From positions 81,564 to 145,563 of the forward strand of contig NZ_MPNT01000015.1 of NCBI RefSeq assembly GCF_001907675.1: 64,000 nucleotides of DNA, given 5' to 3'. Positions 1 through 8,072 of the stretch are shown in pieces. Origin of the DNA: Mycobacterium paraffinicum (lineage in GTDB: Bacteria > Actinomycetota > Actinomycetes > Mycobacteriales > Mycobacteriaceae). The position numbers and the translations under genes were made by a program. The stretch's first letter is position 1. Every line of letters starts with the position of its first letter. The notes below the pieces were generated by a model, which saw only the letters and a list, made by a program, of their open reading frames with translations, had not been told where the DNA came from and did not search any database.

Positions 1-129
1 AGGGAATTCGTGCGCCTGGTCTTTTTCCATCCAGTACTGGTCGTCGAACTTGCGCGCCAACTCCGCGACCGACCGGCGGATCAATTCCTGGTCGTCGGTC
101 AGCTCAAAGTTCATGCCACCGCCGGGCAC
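1..129 (-). CDS. Acyl-CoA dehydrogenase, N-terminal part (runs off the left edge)
   Basis: Only the first 43 codons are in the window. The reverse strand reads MPGGGMNFELTDDQELIRRS and continues with VAELARKFDD, the standard start of the N-terminal helical domain of flavin acyl-CoA dehydrogenases, which oxidise acyl-CoA to enoyl-CoA. The GTG at 129 is chosen because GAGGAG lies 8 nt upstream; the in-frame ATG at 114 is the alternative and matches the usual family start better. It follows the amidohydrolase at 233-1531 in the same direction, with a hairpin between them. Family assignment is secure, substrate unknown. Confidence 0.75.
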   Translation of the reverse strand, partial: MPGGGMNFELTDDQELIRRSVAELARKFDDQYWMEKDQAHEFP

Positions 130-153
130 TGCTGGATCTCCTCTTCATTCATC

Positions 154-212
154 GCGAGCAGACGCAAAGTCGCATAATCACGGTCCAAACAACGCGATTT
201 TGCGTCTGCTCG
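154..212. repeat. Inverted-repeat hairpin element, copy 1
   Basis: Arms GCGAGCAGACGCAAAGTCGC (154-173) and GCGATTTTGCGTCTGCTCG (194-212) pair with one mismatch around a 20-nt loop. It lies just downstream of the amidohydrolase stop (233, minus strand) and before the acyl-CoA dehydrogenase start. It could act as a terminator or RNA-stability element, although no U-tract follows. A closely similar element sits at 41566-41625. Confidence 0.7.
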
Positions 213-232
213 TGGGGACCGCGCCTGGCGCC

Positions 233-1531
233 TCAGTCCTTGTTCCCGCTGAGGGCCTTCGCGTTGGCCGCGAACTCCGCGAAGGACGAGCCGCCTCTGG
301 AGTCTTTGTCGTGGCCCTTCGCCTTGATGGACACGTCGTGCCCCTCGGCGGCTTTGCGCAGCGCACCCACCGTCGCCTGTTCGCGCGCAATGTGCGTGAA
401 CGGGTCGAACGAGTACCAGCGCATCGCGTTCTCGTGCGTCATCTTGTTGATCTCATCGTCGGGAACGCTGTTGAGGGACAACACATCCCACAGCTCTTCG
501 GGCGCCCCCGGCCACATCGAGTCGCTGTGTGGGTAGTCGGCTTCCCAGCAGATGTTGTCGATGCCGATCATGTTGCGCAGCGCCACGCCGACCTTGTCGC
601 TGATGAAGCAGGTCAGGAAGTGGTCGCGGAAGACCTCGCTGGGCAGCTTGCCGTTGAAGTTCTGGTGCGTCCAGGCGGAGTGCATCTCATAGGTGCGGTC
701 GGCGCGCTCGAGGAAATAGGGGATCCAGCCCGTTCCTCCTTCGGAGAGCGCGATTTTCAGGTCCGGGTACTCCTTGATCGGCCGCGACCACAACAGGTCC
801 GCGGCGGCCTGCACGATGTTCATCGGCTGCAGCGTGATCATCACGTCCATCGGCGCGTCCGGCGCGGTGATGGCCAGGCGACCCGAGGAACCGATGTGCA
901 CGTTCATCACGGTGTCGGTCTCCACCAGGGCTTTCCACAGCGGGTTCCAGTACTCGTCGTGGAAGCTGGGATAGCCCATCGCGGCGGGGTTTTCGGTGAA
1001 GGTCAGCGCGTGCACGCCCTTCTTCGACACCCGGCGCACCTCGGCGGCGCACGCCTCGGCATCCCAGATCACCGGGATCGCCATCGGGATGAACCGCGCG
1101 GGGTAGGCGCCGCACCACTCGTCGATGTGCCAGTCGTTGTAGGCCTGGACCAGCGCGATCGAGAAGTCGTTGTCGTCGGTGGCGAACAGCCGCCCGGCGA
1201 AACCCGGGAAGGACGGGAAACAAATCGAGGCCAGGATGCCGCCGGCGTTCATGTCCTTGACGCGCTCGTCGACGTTGTAACAACCCGGCCGGATCTCGTC
1301 GAGCCCGGTGGGCTCGATGCCGTACTCCTCCTTTGGCCGACCGGCGACCGCGTTGAGCGCGACGTTGGGGATGACCGTGTCGCGGAACTTCCACATGTCC
1401 GAACCGTCGGCGTTGTGCACCAGCCGCGGCGCGTCGTCCTGGTACTTCTTCGACAAGTGGTTCTTGAACATGTCCGGCGGCTCGACGGTGTGGTCGTCGA
1501 CGCTGATCAGAATCATGTCTTCTTTGTTCAT
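233..1531 (-). CDS. Amidohydrolase family protein (ACMSD-like, amidohydrolase_2)
   Basis: 432 aa. The N-terminus carries ISVDDHTVEPPDMF, typical of the actinobacterial amidohydrolase_2 group, which are TIM-barrel hydrolases or decarboxylases related to ACMSD. Internal motifs include NVHIGSSGR and, near the C-terminus, ADYPHSDSMWPGAPEEL, supplying the late His/Asp region. The start at ATG 1531 has GAAAGGG upstream. It is transcribed divergently from the CMD/Rieske operon at 1965 across a 433-bp region with a GAGAAT/ATTCTC dyad. The same family recurs at 17713-18888 and as a remnant at 47757. Cyclic catabolic intermediates are plausible substrates; the actual substrate is unknown. Confidence 0.8.
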   Translation of the reverse strand: MNKEDMILISVDDHTVEPPDMFKNHLSKKYQDDAPRLVHNADGSDMWKFRDTVIPNVALNAVAGRPKEEYGIEPTGLDEIRPGCYNVDERVKDMNAGGILASICFPSFPGFAGRLFATDDNDFSIALVQAYNDWHIDEWCGAYPARFIPMAIPVIWDAEACAAEVRRVSKKGVHALTFTENPAAMGYPSFHDEYWNPLWKALVETDTVMNVHIGSSGRLAITAPDAPMDVMITLQPMNIVQAAADLLWSRPIKEYPDLKIALSEGGTGWIPYFLERADRTYEMHSAWTHQNFNGKLPSEVFRDHFLTCFISDKVGVALRNMIGIDNICWEADYPHSDSMWPGAPEELWDVLSLNSVPDDEINKMTHENAMRWYSFDPFTHIAREQATVGALRKAAEGHDVSIKAKGHDKDSRGGSSFAEFAANAKALSGNKD

Positions 1532-1964
1532 GGCCGTTGCCCTTTCGTCGGGTCCGCCTATCCGGTTCCGCTCCCACGCAGCCTCGGCGAATCGCTGTCC
1601 CGTGCCAAGATCCCTAAAATGAAAACTAGCTTCTCGCTAGGTGAGAATCAACATTCAGCCGACGCGACGACCGGCTTTGCCCGCCCGACCGGGGACGGGA
1701 CGAACCCGTAACCGGCCCGGCCCGAGGCGAGGATGCGCCGGGGGCAGCGGGCGACGTCCCGAACGAGCCCGGCGCGGACGCCGCCGTTTTCGCTGGCAGG
1801 GGCGGTCCCGGCGGCGGCGTGCGCGCACCGCGCCCCGCCCGGGCGCGCCCCCGCCCGTCGGCATTGACCGGCCGCGCGATTCGTGCAAGTCTATTGGTTG
1901 GAAATGAGAATATCATTCTCCTAGTCCGAGAGGTGGCCGGGAGGACGGCGAGAGGAGAGCACGG
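1532..1964. promoter_or_regulatory. Divergent regulatory region between amidohydrolase and CMD/Rieske operon
   Basis: 433 bp without a supportable gene; the ORFs across it are GC-rich shadows. It holds a full dyad GAGAATATCATTCTC at 1906-1920, 44 nt before the CMD start, and a degenerate half-site GAGAATCAACATTC at 1643-1656 nearer the amidohydrolase. The middle (about 1690-1860) is very GC-rich and otherwise featureless. Confidence 0.6.
1906..1920. promoter_or_regulatory. Operator-like dyad GAGAAT-ATC-ATTCTC
   Basis: A 15-bp inverted repeat with 6-bp perfect arms and a 3-nt centre, just upstream of the CMD gene. The same motif recurs at 9350, 10189, 41513 (one arm base changed) and 47030, always at promoters of catabolic genes. 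Its form suits a dimeric TetR-type repressor; the regulator is inferred. Confidence 0.75.
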
Positions 1965-2498
1965 ATGCGGTTACCGCCGCTGCCGGTCGATCGGTGGGAC
2001 GAAGCGACCCACCAGGCGCTCTCGGCGATGCGTGACCCGGCCGCCAACAACGCGCTCAGCACCCTCGCCCACCACCCGGCGCTGGCGAAGGCATTTCTGC
2101 GGTTCAACGTTCACCTCTTGACCTCGTCCACGCTGCCGGCGGGCGTCCGCGAACTGGCCATCCTGCGGGTGGCCCATCGTCGCGAATGCGCCTACGAGTG
2201 GTCTCACCACCTCAGGATGGCCAAGGACGAGGGAATCACCGACGACCAGATCGCCGCCGTGCGGGGTGCCGGCGAGGGCGCCGCCCACTTAGACGAGTTC
2301 GATCGCGCGGTGATCACCGCCGTCGACGAACTCGAAGACAAATCGCGACTGTCCGACGAGACCTGGGCCGCGCTCGGCGAGCGCCTCAACGACCAGCAGC
2401 GGATGGATTTCGTCTTCACCGTCGGCTGCTACGCCATGCTGGCCATGGCCTTCAACACTTTTGGCGTACAGCTCGAGCACGCCGATCAAAACCGCTAG
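1965..2498 (+). CDS. Carboxymuconolactone decarboxylase family (AhpD-like) protein
   Basis: 177 aa, all-helical CMD/AhpD fold. The segment RVAHRRECAYEWSHHLRMAKDEGITDDQI matches the CMD core (RECAYEWSHH), with Glu, Cys and His residues at the usual active-site positions; a true CxxC pair is absent, so peroxidase function is doubtful. It heads an apparent operon with the Rieske oxygenase 12 bp downstream and directly follows the dyad at 1906-1920. Such proteins often sit in aromatic or cyclic acid catabolic operons; exact role unknown. Confidence 0.85.
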   Translation: MRLPPLPVDRWDEATHQALSAMRDPAANNALSTLAHHPALAKAFLRFNVHLLTSSTLPAGVRELAILRVAHRRECAYEWSHHLRMAKDEGITDDQIAAVRGAGEGAAHLDEFDRAVITAVDELEDKSRLSDETWAALGERLNDQQRMDFVFTVGCYAMLAMAFNTFGVQLEHADQNR

Positions 2499-2510
2499 GA
2501 GAGGTAGAAA

Positions 2511-3797
2511 GTGGCCCACTTCCCCAAGCCAGCCGCAGGCAGCTGGACAGAGAACTACCCCGAACTCGGCACGGCGCCTGTCGATTACACCGACTCCATC
2601 GATCCGGCGTTCTTCGAAGCCGAGCGCGACGCCGTCTTCAGGAAGACCTGGCTCAACGTCGGCCGGGTCAACCGGCTCCCGCGGGCCGGCAGCTACTTCA
2701 CCCGAGAGCTGCCATCGGCCGGCAAGGGCACGTCGGTGATCATCGTCAAGACCAAGGACGGCACCGTCAAGGCGTACCACAACGTCTGCCGGCACCGCGG
2801 AAACAAGTTGGTGTGGAACGACTTCCCCAACGAGGAGACCTCGGGCACCTGTCGGCAGTTCACCTGCAAATACCACGCCTGGCGCTACAGCCTCGACGGT
2901 GACCTGACCTTCGTTCAACAGGAAGACGAGTTCTTCGACCTCGACAAGGGCAACTTCGGCCTGGCCCCCGTGCGGTGCGAGGTATGGGAAGGCTTCATCT
3001 TCATCAACTTTGACGACAACGCGGCGCCGCTGATCGACTACCTCGGCCCACTGGCCAAGAGCATCGAGGGCTATCCCTTCGGCGAGATGACCGAGACTTA
3101 CTCCTACCGCGCCGAGGTCGGCAGCAACTGGAAGCTGTTCATCGACGCGTTCGTCGAGTTCTACCACGCGCCGATCCTGCACCAGGGGCAGTACACCAAG
3201 GAGGAAGCCGCCAAGATCCAGAAGTACGGCTACGAGGCGCTGCACTACGAGTTGGCCGGCCCGCACAACCTGCAGTCGACCTGGGGCGGCCAGGCACCGC
3301 CCCCGGACATGTCCATGGTCAAACCGATGGACCAGGTGTTGCGCAGCGGCCTGTTCGGGCCCTGGGACAAGCCGGACATCATCGAAAACCTCGAGCTGCC
3401 ACCGGGTGTCAACGTGAAGCGGGTGCCGCAATGGGGCATCGACTCGTGGCTCTTCTACCCCAACTTCATGCTGCTGATCTGGGAGCCGGGCTGGTACCTG
3501 ACCTACCACTACTGGCCGACCGCCGTGGACAAGCACATCTTCGAATGCACGCTGTATTTCGTCCCGCCGCGCACCGCGCGGGAGCGGCTGGCCCAGGAGT
3601 TGGCCGCCGTGACGTTCAAGGAGTACGCGCTGCAGGACGCCAACACACTGGAAGCGACCCAGACCATGATCGGCACCCGGGCCGTCAAGGAATTCCTGCT
3701 GTGCGACCAGGAAGTCCTGATCCGTCACCTGCACAAGACGACCGGCGACTACGTGAAGGAGTATCAGAACAATGGCCACGTCGCTGCTGCCCGCTGA
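2511..3797 (+). CDS. Rieske non-heme iron oxygenase, alpha subunit
   Basis: 428 aa. The Rieske 2Fe-2S ligands are visible as C93-R-H95 and C119-K-Y-H122. The catalytic domain has DAFVEFYHAPILHQ, giving the His ligands of the 2-His-1-carboxylate iron site. GTG start 2511 is preceded by AGGAGAGG. Such enzymes hydroxylate ring carbons using electrons from a ferredoxin. No reductase is adjacent; the 2Fe-2S ferredoxin at 47083-47418, under the same type of operator, is a candidate donor. Its 3' end overlaps the next small gene by 26 bp. The fold is certain, the substrate unknown (aromatic, steroid-like or terpenoid acid). Confidence 0.92.
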   Translation: MAHFPKPAAGSWTENYPELGTAPVDYTDSIDPAFFEAERDAVFRKTWLNVGRVNRLPRAGSYFTRELPSAGKGTSVIIVKTKDGTVKAYHNVCRHRGNKLVWNDFPNEETSGTCRQFTCKYHAWRYSLDGDLTFVQQEDEFFDLDKGNFGLAPVRCEVWEGFIFINFDDNAAPLIDYLGPLAKSIEGYPFGEMTETYSYRAEVGSNWKLFIDAFVEFYHAPILHQGQYTKEEAAKIQKYGYEALHYELAGPHNLQSTWGGQAPPPDMSMVKPMDQVLRSGLFGPWDKPDIIENLELPPGVNVKRVPQWGIDSWLFYPNFMLLIWEPGWYLTYHYWPTAVDKHIFECTLYFVPPRTARERLAQELAAVTFKEYALQDANTLEATQTMIGTRAVKEFLLCDQEVLIRHLHKTTGDYVKEYQNNGHVAAAR

Positions 3798-4104
3798 ATT
3801 CGCCGACCTGGAGCCCTTTTTGGACTGGGATCTGGCCACCGAACCCGAGCGTTACGCCAAGCGGCTGTCCTCGACGATGGCCGAGATGCAGGCCTTCTAC
3901 GACGTGGCCTTCCCCCGCCTCAACGACGTGATCGCCTACTGTGACAAGTACCCACTCGACGATCTCCCCGAGGATGCAAAGGCTCTCATGCACATGATGC
4001 AGTCGCTCGTCATGGTGTCATTTCCGATCGAGGCGTGGAAGCAGCCGAGGGTGCCCGACAGCGGCGCGGCCTGGGTCGAGTGCATCCGGGAGCCGGTGAT
4101 CTAA
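3772..4104 (+). CDS. Small conserved protein linked to the Rieske oxygenase
   Basis: 110 aa, starting ATG 3772 inside the end of the Rieske gene (26-bp overlap), which implies translational coupling. The sequence is acidic and helical (FLDWDLATEPERYAKRLSSTM) without cysteine clusters or membrane segments. No family is recognised with confidence. The tight coupling suggests a partner or stabilising subunit of the oxygenase; that is inference only. Confidence 0.6.
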   Translation: MATSLLPAEFADLEPFLDWDLATEPERYAKRLSSTMAEMQAFYDVAFPRLNDVIAYCDKYPLDDLPEDAKALMHMMQSLVMVSFPIEAWKQPRVPDSGAAWVECIREPVI

Positions 4105-4107
4105 CCG

Positions 4108-5334
4108 GTGTTGACGCTCAAGGCCGCCGGGCTGCTCGACGTCGACGCCGGCGAGATCGTCTCCCCCGGCGTCGTCCAGGTCGACGGCGACCGGATCGTG
4201 AGGGTCGGCGGCGAGCCGGAGGGCGAGCTCATCGACCTCGGCGACCACATCCTGCTGCCGGGCCTGATGGACATGGAGGTCAACCTGTTGATGGGCGGCC
4301 GCGGCGAAAAGCCCGGCCTGTCCCAGGTTCAGGATGACCCGCCGACGCGGGTACTGCGGGCGGTCGGCAACGCGCGGCGTACGCTGCGCGCCGGATTCAC
4401 CACCGTGCGCAACCTCGGCCTGTTCGTCAAGACCGGCGGCTACCTGTTGGACGTCGCGCTGGGCAAGGCCATCGACGCGGGCTGGATCGACGGGCCGCGC
4501 GTGGTGCCGGCCGGACATGCCATCACCCCCACCGGGGGCCACCTGGACCCGACCATGTTCGCGGCGTTCGCACCCCATGCGCTGGAGCTGACCGTCGAAG
4601 AGGGCATCGCCAACGGCATCGACGAGATCCGCAAGGCCGTGCGCTACCAGATCAAGCACGGCGCCGAGCTGATCAAGGTCTGTTGCTCGGGCGGGGTGAT
4701 GTCGCTGACCGGTCCGCCTGGCGCGCAACACTATTCCGATGAGGAACTGTGCGCGATCGTCGACGAGGCGCACCGGCGTGGCCTGCGCGTCGCCGCGCAC
4801 ACACACGGCGCCGAGGCGGTCAAGCACGCCATCGACGCCGGCATCGACTGCATCGAGCACGGGTTTTTGATCGACGACGAAGCGATCGCCGCCCTCGTAG
4901 AGCACGGCACCTTCTTGGTGAGCACCCGGCGCTTGGCCGACGGGGACGCCATGGACGTCTCGCACGCCCCGCCCGAGCTGCAGGCCAAGGCGGCCGAGAT
5001 GTTCCCGAAGGCGCGCACCTCGATCGTGGCCGCGTATCAGGCGGGCGTGAAGATCGCGGTGGGCACCGATGCGCCCGCGATCCCGCACGGCCGCAACGCC
5101 GACGAGCTTGTCACCCTTGTCAACTGGGGGCTACCGCCGTTGGCCGTGCTGCGGGCGGCCACGGTGACCGCAGCCGAGCTGATCAACTCGACCGATCGCG
5201 GCCGCCTCGCGGCGGGTCTGCTCGCCGACGTCATCGCGGTGCCGGGAAATCCCTTGGAAGACATCACCGTCACCCAGAACGTTAGCTTTGTCATGAAAGG
5301 CGGCAAGGTCTATGTCGACGCTCGATCAGCCTGA
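4108..5334 (+). CDS. Amidohydrolase superfamily protein lacking the HxH metal motif
   Basis: 408 aa, imidazolonepropionase/prolidase-like amidohydrolase with a composite beta domain at both ends. The TIM barrel keeps LIKVCCSGGVM (likely metal-bridging Lys), VAAHTHG and CIEHG (His ligands) and VGTDAP (catalytic Asp). At the first strand, where GLIDxHxH is expected, it reads GLMDMEVNL, with E57 and N59 replacing both histidines. GTG start 4108 lies 3 nt after the previous stop. The 3' end overlaps the next gene by 23 bp. It may be a mononuclear-metal or altered-chemistry hydrolase within the operon. Confidence 0.82.
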   Translation: MLTLKAAGLLDVDAGEIVSPGVVQVDGDRIVRVGGEPEGELIDLGDHILLPGLMDMEVNLLMGGRGEKPGLSQVQDDPPTRVLRAVGNARRTLRAGFTTVRNLGLFVKTGGYLLDVALGKAIDAGWIDGPRVVPAGHAITPTGGHLDPTMFAAFAPHALELTVEEGIANGIDEIRKAVRYQIKHGAELIKVCCSGGVMSLTGPPGAQHYSDEELCAIVDEAHRRGLRVAAHTHGAEAVKHAIDAGIDCIEHGFLIDDEAIAALVEHGTFLVSTRRLADGDAMDVSHAPPELQAKAAEMFPKARTSIVAAYQAGVKIAVGTDAPAIPHGRNADELVTLVNWGLPPLAVLRAATVTAAELINSTDRGRLAAGLLADVIAVPGNPLEDITVTQNVSFVMKGGKVYVDARSA

Positions 5335-5761
5335 AAACGGCCCAACTCGAACTGACGACCTGGTCGAGATCCAGCAGTTGCTCGCCCGCTACGCGGTGAC
5401 CATCACCCAGGAAGACATCGACGGGCTGATCGGCGTCTTCACCCCGGACGGCACCTACAGCGCCTTCGGCTCGACCTACAAGCTGGACAGGTTCCCCGAG
5501 TTGGTCGCGGCGGCCCCAAAGGGCTTGTTCCTCACCGGAACCGCCTTGATCGAGACCCTCGACGGCGACTCCGCGAGCGGCACCCAGCCGTTGTGCTTCA
5601 TCGACCACGCCACCCACGACATGCGGATCGGCTATTACCGCGACACCTATTCCCGAACCTCGGACGGGTGGCGGCTGAAAACCCGCGCCATGACGTTCAT
5701 TCGCCGCAGCGGTGTGCACGACTCCGGCCGCCCGCACGCCGTCGGCCGCCCGACGCCGTGA
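5312..5761 (+). CDS. SnoaL/NTF2-like fold protein
   Basis: 149 aa. The pattern DDLVEIQQLLARYAVTITQEDIDGLIGVFTPDGTY followed by the strand region DTYSRTSDGWRLKTR (WRLKTR) is typical of SnoaL_4 proteins, small cone-shaped barrels that act as isomerases, dehydratases or hydrolases on cyclic substrates. It starts within the end of the amidohydrolase gene and its TGA overlaps the GTG of the next acyl-CoA dehydrogenase (GTGA), so it is an internal operon member. Catalytic residues cannot be assigned. Confidence 0.75.
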   Translation: MSTLDQPENGPTRTDDLVEIQQLLARYAVTITQEDIDGLIGVFTPDGTYSAFGSTYKLDRFPELVAAAPKGLFLTGTALIETLDGDSASGTQPLCFIDHATHDMRIGYYRDTYSRTSDGWRLKTRAMTFIRRSGVHDSGRPHAVGRPTP

Positions 5762-6855
5762 ATGTCGGGGAGTTCCGGGCAGGCTTGCGCTCGTGGCTCG
5801 ACGACCATGACTTGACCCCCGGGCCCGACCATTCGCTGCAGGGCCACATGCGGCAGTTCGCCCGGGTCAGCCGCGCGCTCTACGACGCCGATTGGATGCG
5901 TTACGGCTGGCCCACCGAGGTCGGTGGATTGGGCGGTCCGGCGGTGCTACGCGCGATCGTGGGCGAGGAGGTGGTTGGTCGCCGCCTGGCCGAACCCGGC
6001 CCGTATTCCATGCTCGAGGTCCTCGCGCCAACGATGATCGACTACGCCCCGCCCGAGCTCGCCGCCGAAATGGTGCCGCGGCTGCTGAGCGGGGAAGAGC
6101 AGTGGTGTCAAGGCTTTTCCGAGCCCGGTTCGGGCAGCGACCTGGCCTCGTTGACCACCCGCGCGACGCAGCGAGGCGACAACTGGATCGTCAACGGGCA
6201 GAAGGTCTGGACCAGCTTCGCGCAATTTTCCTCCCGGTGCGTCCTGCTCACCCGCACCGCACCGGGCCACGACGGGATCACCGCCTTCTTCGTCGACCTC
6301 GACACCCCCGGCATCACCATTCGGCCGCTACGGACGATGCACGGCGTGGACGAATTCTGCGAGGTCTACTACAACGACGTGGTGATACCCGGGAGCCGGA
6401 TGCTGGGCCAACCGGGAGACGGCTGGCGACTCGCCATGGACCTTCTCCCGTATGAGCGGTCCACCTGCTTCTGGCAGCGAATCGCTTACCTGTACTCCCG
6501 CTTCGACGAACTCATCGCGCAGGCGTCGGATGCCGGAGAGCCGAGCGAATCCGCGCTGGGGGCAGCATATCTGGCGCTGCATACGCTGCGCTGCCGATCC
6601 CGCGACACCCAGCATCGGCTGCGCGACGGGGCGCGCTTGGGCCCGGACACGTCCATCGACAAGGTGCTGCTGGCCGGCGCGGAGCAACGGCTCTACGACA
6701 CCGTCCGTGACCTGCTGCCCGGAACGCTCGAGCTCGATGACACGCCCTGGCGCCCCGAATACCTCTACTCCCGGGCGGCGACCATCTACGGCGGAACCGC
6801 CGAGATTCAGCGCAACATCATCGCCCGCCGGCTACTCGACCTCGGGAAGGAGTGA
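5758..6855 (+). CDS. Acyl-CoA dehydrogenase (FadE-type)
   Basis: 365 aa. The flavin-binding middle domain shows QGFSEPGSGSDLASLTTRA and NGQKVWTSFAQF; the C-terminus has YGGTAEIQRNIIARRLLDL, the FadE signature. GTG start at 5758 overlaps the preceding TGA by 4 bp; the reading frame is open further upstream but without a domain. It is followed 3 nt later by a short FadE-like gene, so the two probably form one alpha2-beta2 enzyme, as mycobacterial steroid side-chain FadE pairs do. Substrate unknown. Confidence 0.88.
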   Translation: MNVGEFRAGLRSWLDDHDLTPGPDHSLQGHMRQFARVSRALYDADWMRYGWPTEVGGLGGPAVLRAIVGEEVVGRRLAEPGPYSMLEVLAPTMIDYAPPELAAEMVPRLLSGEEQWCQGFSEPGSGSDLASLTTRATQRGDNWIVNGQKVWTSFAQFSSRCVLLTRTAPGHDGITAFFVDLDTPGITIRPLRTMHGVDEFCEVYYNDVVIPGSRMLGQPGDGWRLAMDLLPYERSTCFWQRIAYLYSRFDELIAQASDAGEPSESALGAAYLALHTLRCRSRDTQHRLRDGARLGPDTSIDKVLLAGAEQRLYDTVRDLLPGTLELDDTPWRPEYLYSRAATIYGGTAEIQRNIIARRLLDLGKE

Positions 6856-6858
6856 ACC

Positions 6859-7665
6859 GTGGACCCCGAGGCACTGAACATGCTGGCCCAATCCCTGCGC
6901 ACCGCGATGACGGCCGCCAGCGGCGCCAAGCTCGACGCGGTGTTATCCGACCTGGGCTGGCACGACATGCTCGACGAACTACCCGATGTTGCAATACCTT
7001 TGGTCTTCCGGCTGCTCGGCGAGACCGGCGCGCACGCCCCGGTCCTCAACGACGTGGTGTTACGCGAGGCCGGCGCGGCGCCGGGAGGCACCCTGGCGCT
7101 ACCATTCGCCGGCGGCTGCTGGGTGGTCTGGGAACGCGGTGAGGGCGTCGGTTCGGCGATCGATGAGGCGCTGCCGATACACCGCGTGCCACAGGGGGAT
7201 TTGTTGCCGCGGGCCGCGGTCGACGCGGGGCGGCGGGCATTGGGCTGGTGGATGGTCGGCGCCGGCCGCGCCATGCTGGCGCTGGCGCGCCAGCACGCCC
7301 TGGACCGCGTCCAATTCGGACGGCGCATCAGCTCGTTCCAGGCGATCCGGCACCGGCTGGCCGAGACGCTCGTCGCGATCGAGGGCGCCGAAGCGACGCT
7401 GCACGTCGCGGCGGATTCGGACGACCACGACGGCCTTGCCTCGCTGCTGGCCAAGGCGGCCGCCGGCCAGGCCGCGCTGACCGCCGCCCGCCACTGCCAG
7501 CAGGTGCTCGGCGGGATCGGCTTCACCGCCGAGCACGCGCTGCACCACCATGTCAAACGGTCGCTGACGCTGGACGGACTGCTGGGCAACACGCGAGACC
7601 TCACCCGCGAGGCCGGAAAGGCTCTGGTGGACAGGGGCTTTGCGCCGCGGCTTGCGGAGCTGTAA
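6859..7665 (+). CDS. Short acyl-CoA dehydrogenase-like subunit
   Basis: 268 aa, GTG start 3 nt after the stop of the upstream FadE. It is about 100 residues shorter than a full FadE, with a reduced N-terminal region. C-terminal helices are kept: ALARQHALDRVQFGRRISSFQAI and CQQVLGGIGFTAEHALHHHVKR. This matches the smaller subunit of heteromeric mycobacterial FadE pairs, where one partner lacks a complete FAD site. Probably the partner of the protein at 5758-6855 and the last gene of this operon. Confidence 0.82.
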   Translation: MDPEALNMLAQSLRTAMTAASGAKLDAVLSDLGWHDMLDELPDVAIPLVFRLLGETGAHAPVLNDVVLREAGAAPGGTLALPFAGGCWVVWERGEGVGSAIDEALPIHRVPQGDLLPRAAVDAGRRALGWWMVGAGRAMLALARQHALDRVQFGRRISSFQAIRHRLAETLVAIEGAEATLHVAADSDDHDGLASLLAKAAAGQAALTAARHCQQVLGGIGFTAEHALHHHVKRSLTLDGLLGNTRDLTREAGKALVDRGFAPRLAEL

Positions 7666-7808
7666 CCCCCAGGGTTCCCGTTCCGTCACGGAGTCGCACC
7701 GCGCTGTCGCTGTGAAGCGGGCGAGGCGGCGGGTGCCGAATCTCGGTGACGACTGCGACCTGACACCTGCGCGTACACTTCGTCTGGCCACCAAGACGAT
7801 GGGACGCG

Positions 7809-8072
7809 ATGAGTCAGCCCGAACCTCCTCGAAACGAGCTGGGCGTCGCCTCGCTGCTCGTCGGCGTGGTCGCGCTCCTCACGTGCTGGATGCTGCTCGG
7901 GGTGCCCTTCGGTATCGCGGCGGTGATAACGGGGGATGTCGCGCGCAGACGGGTGCAGCGGGGCGAAGCGAACAATCCCCGAACAGCACTGGCGGGCATG
8001 GTGTTGGGCGCGGTGTCGATTGGCGCGGGGCTGGTCGCGATCGGGTACTACGCCTGGCTGGACGCCCGCTAA
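7809..8072 (+). CDS. DUF4190-type small membrane protein
   Basis: 87 aa with two predicted transmembrane segments, ASLLVGVVALLTCWMLLGV and LAGMVLGAVSIGAGLVAIGYY, separated by a basic loop (ARRRVQRGEANNPRTA). The NxxG-like turn before the second helix and the layout match DUF4190 envelope proteins. It stands alone between the operon ending at 7665 and a convergent acyl-CoA dehydrogenase whose stop it overlaps by 4 bp. Function unknown. Confidence 0.7.
   Translation: MSQPEPPRNELGVASLLVGVVALLTCWMLLGVPFGIAAVITGDVARRRVQRGEANNPRTALAGMVLGAVSIGAGLVAIGYYAWLDAR

Noticed and set aside
50..1711. 553-codon plus-strand ORF opposite the amidohydrolase
   Set aside because: Low-complexity Arg/Val/His-rich translation with no domain; it is the antisense shadow of the gene at 233-1531 in high-GC DNA.
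1686..1880. Several overlapping ORFs in the GC-rich divergent region
   Set aside because: All frames are Arg/Pro/Gly-rich and mutually overlapping, as expected for non-coding high-GC DNA.
2289..3839. 516-codon minus-strand ORF opposite the Rieske gene
   Set aside because: Antisense shadow of the CMD/Rieske genes, whose motifs are unambiguous on the plus strand.
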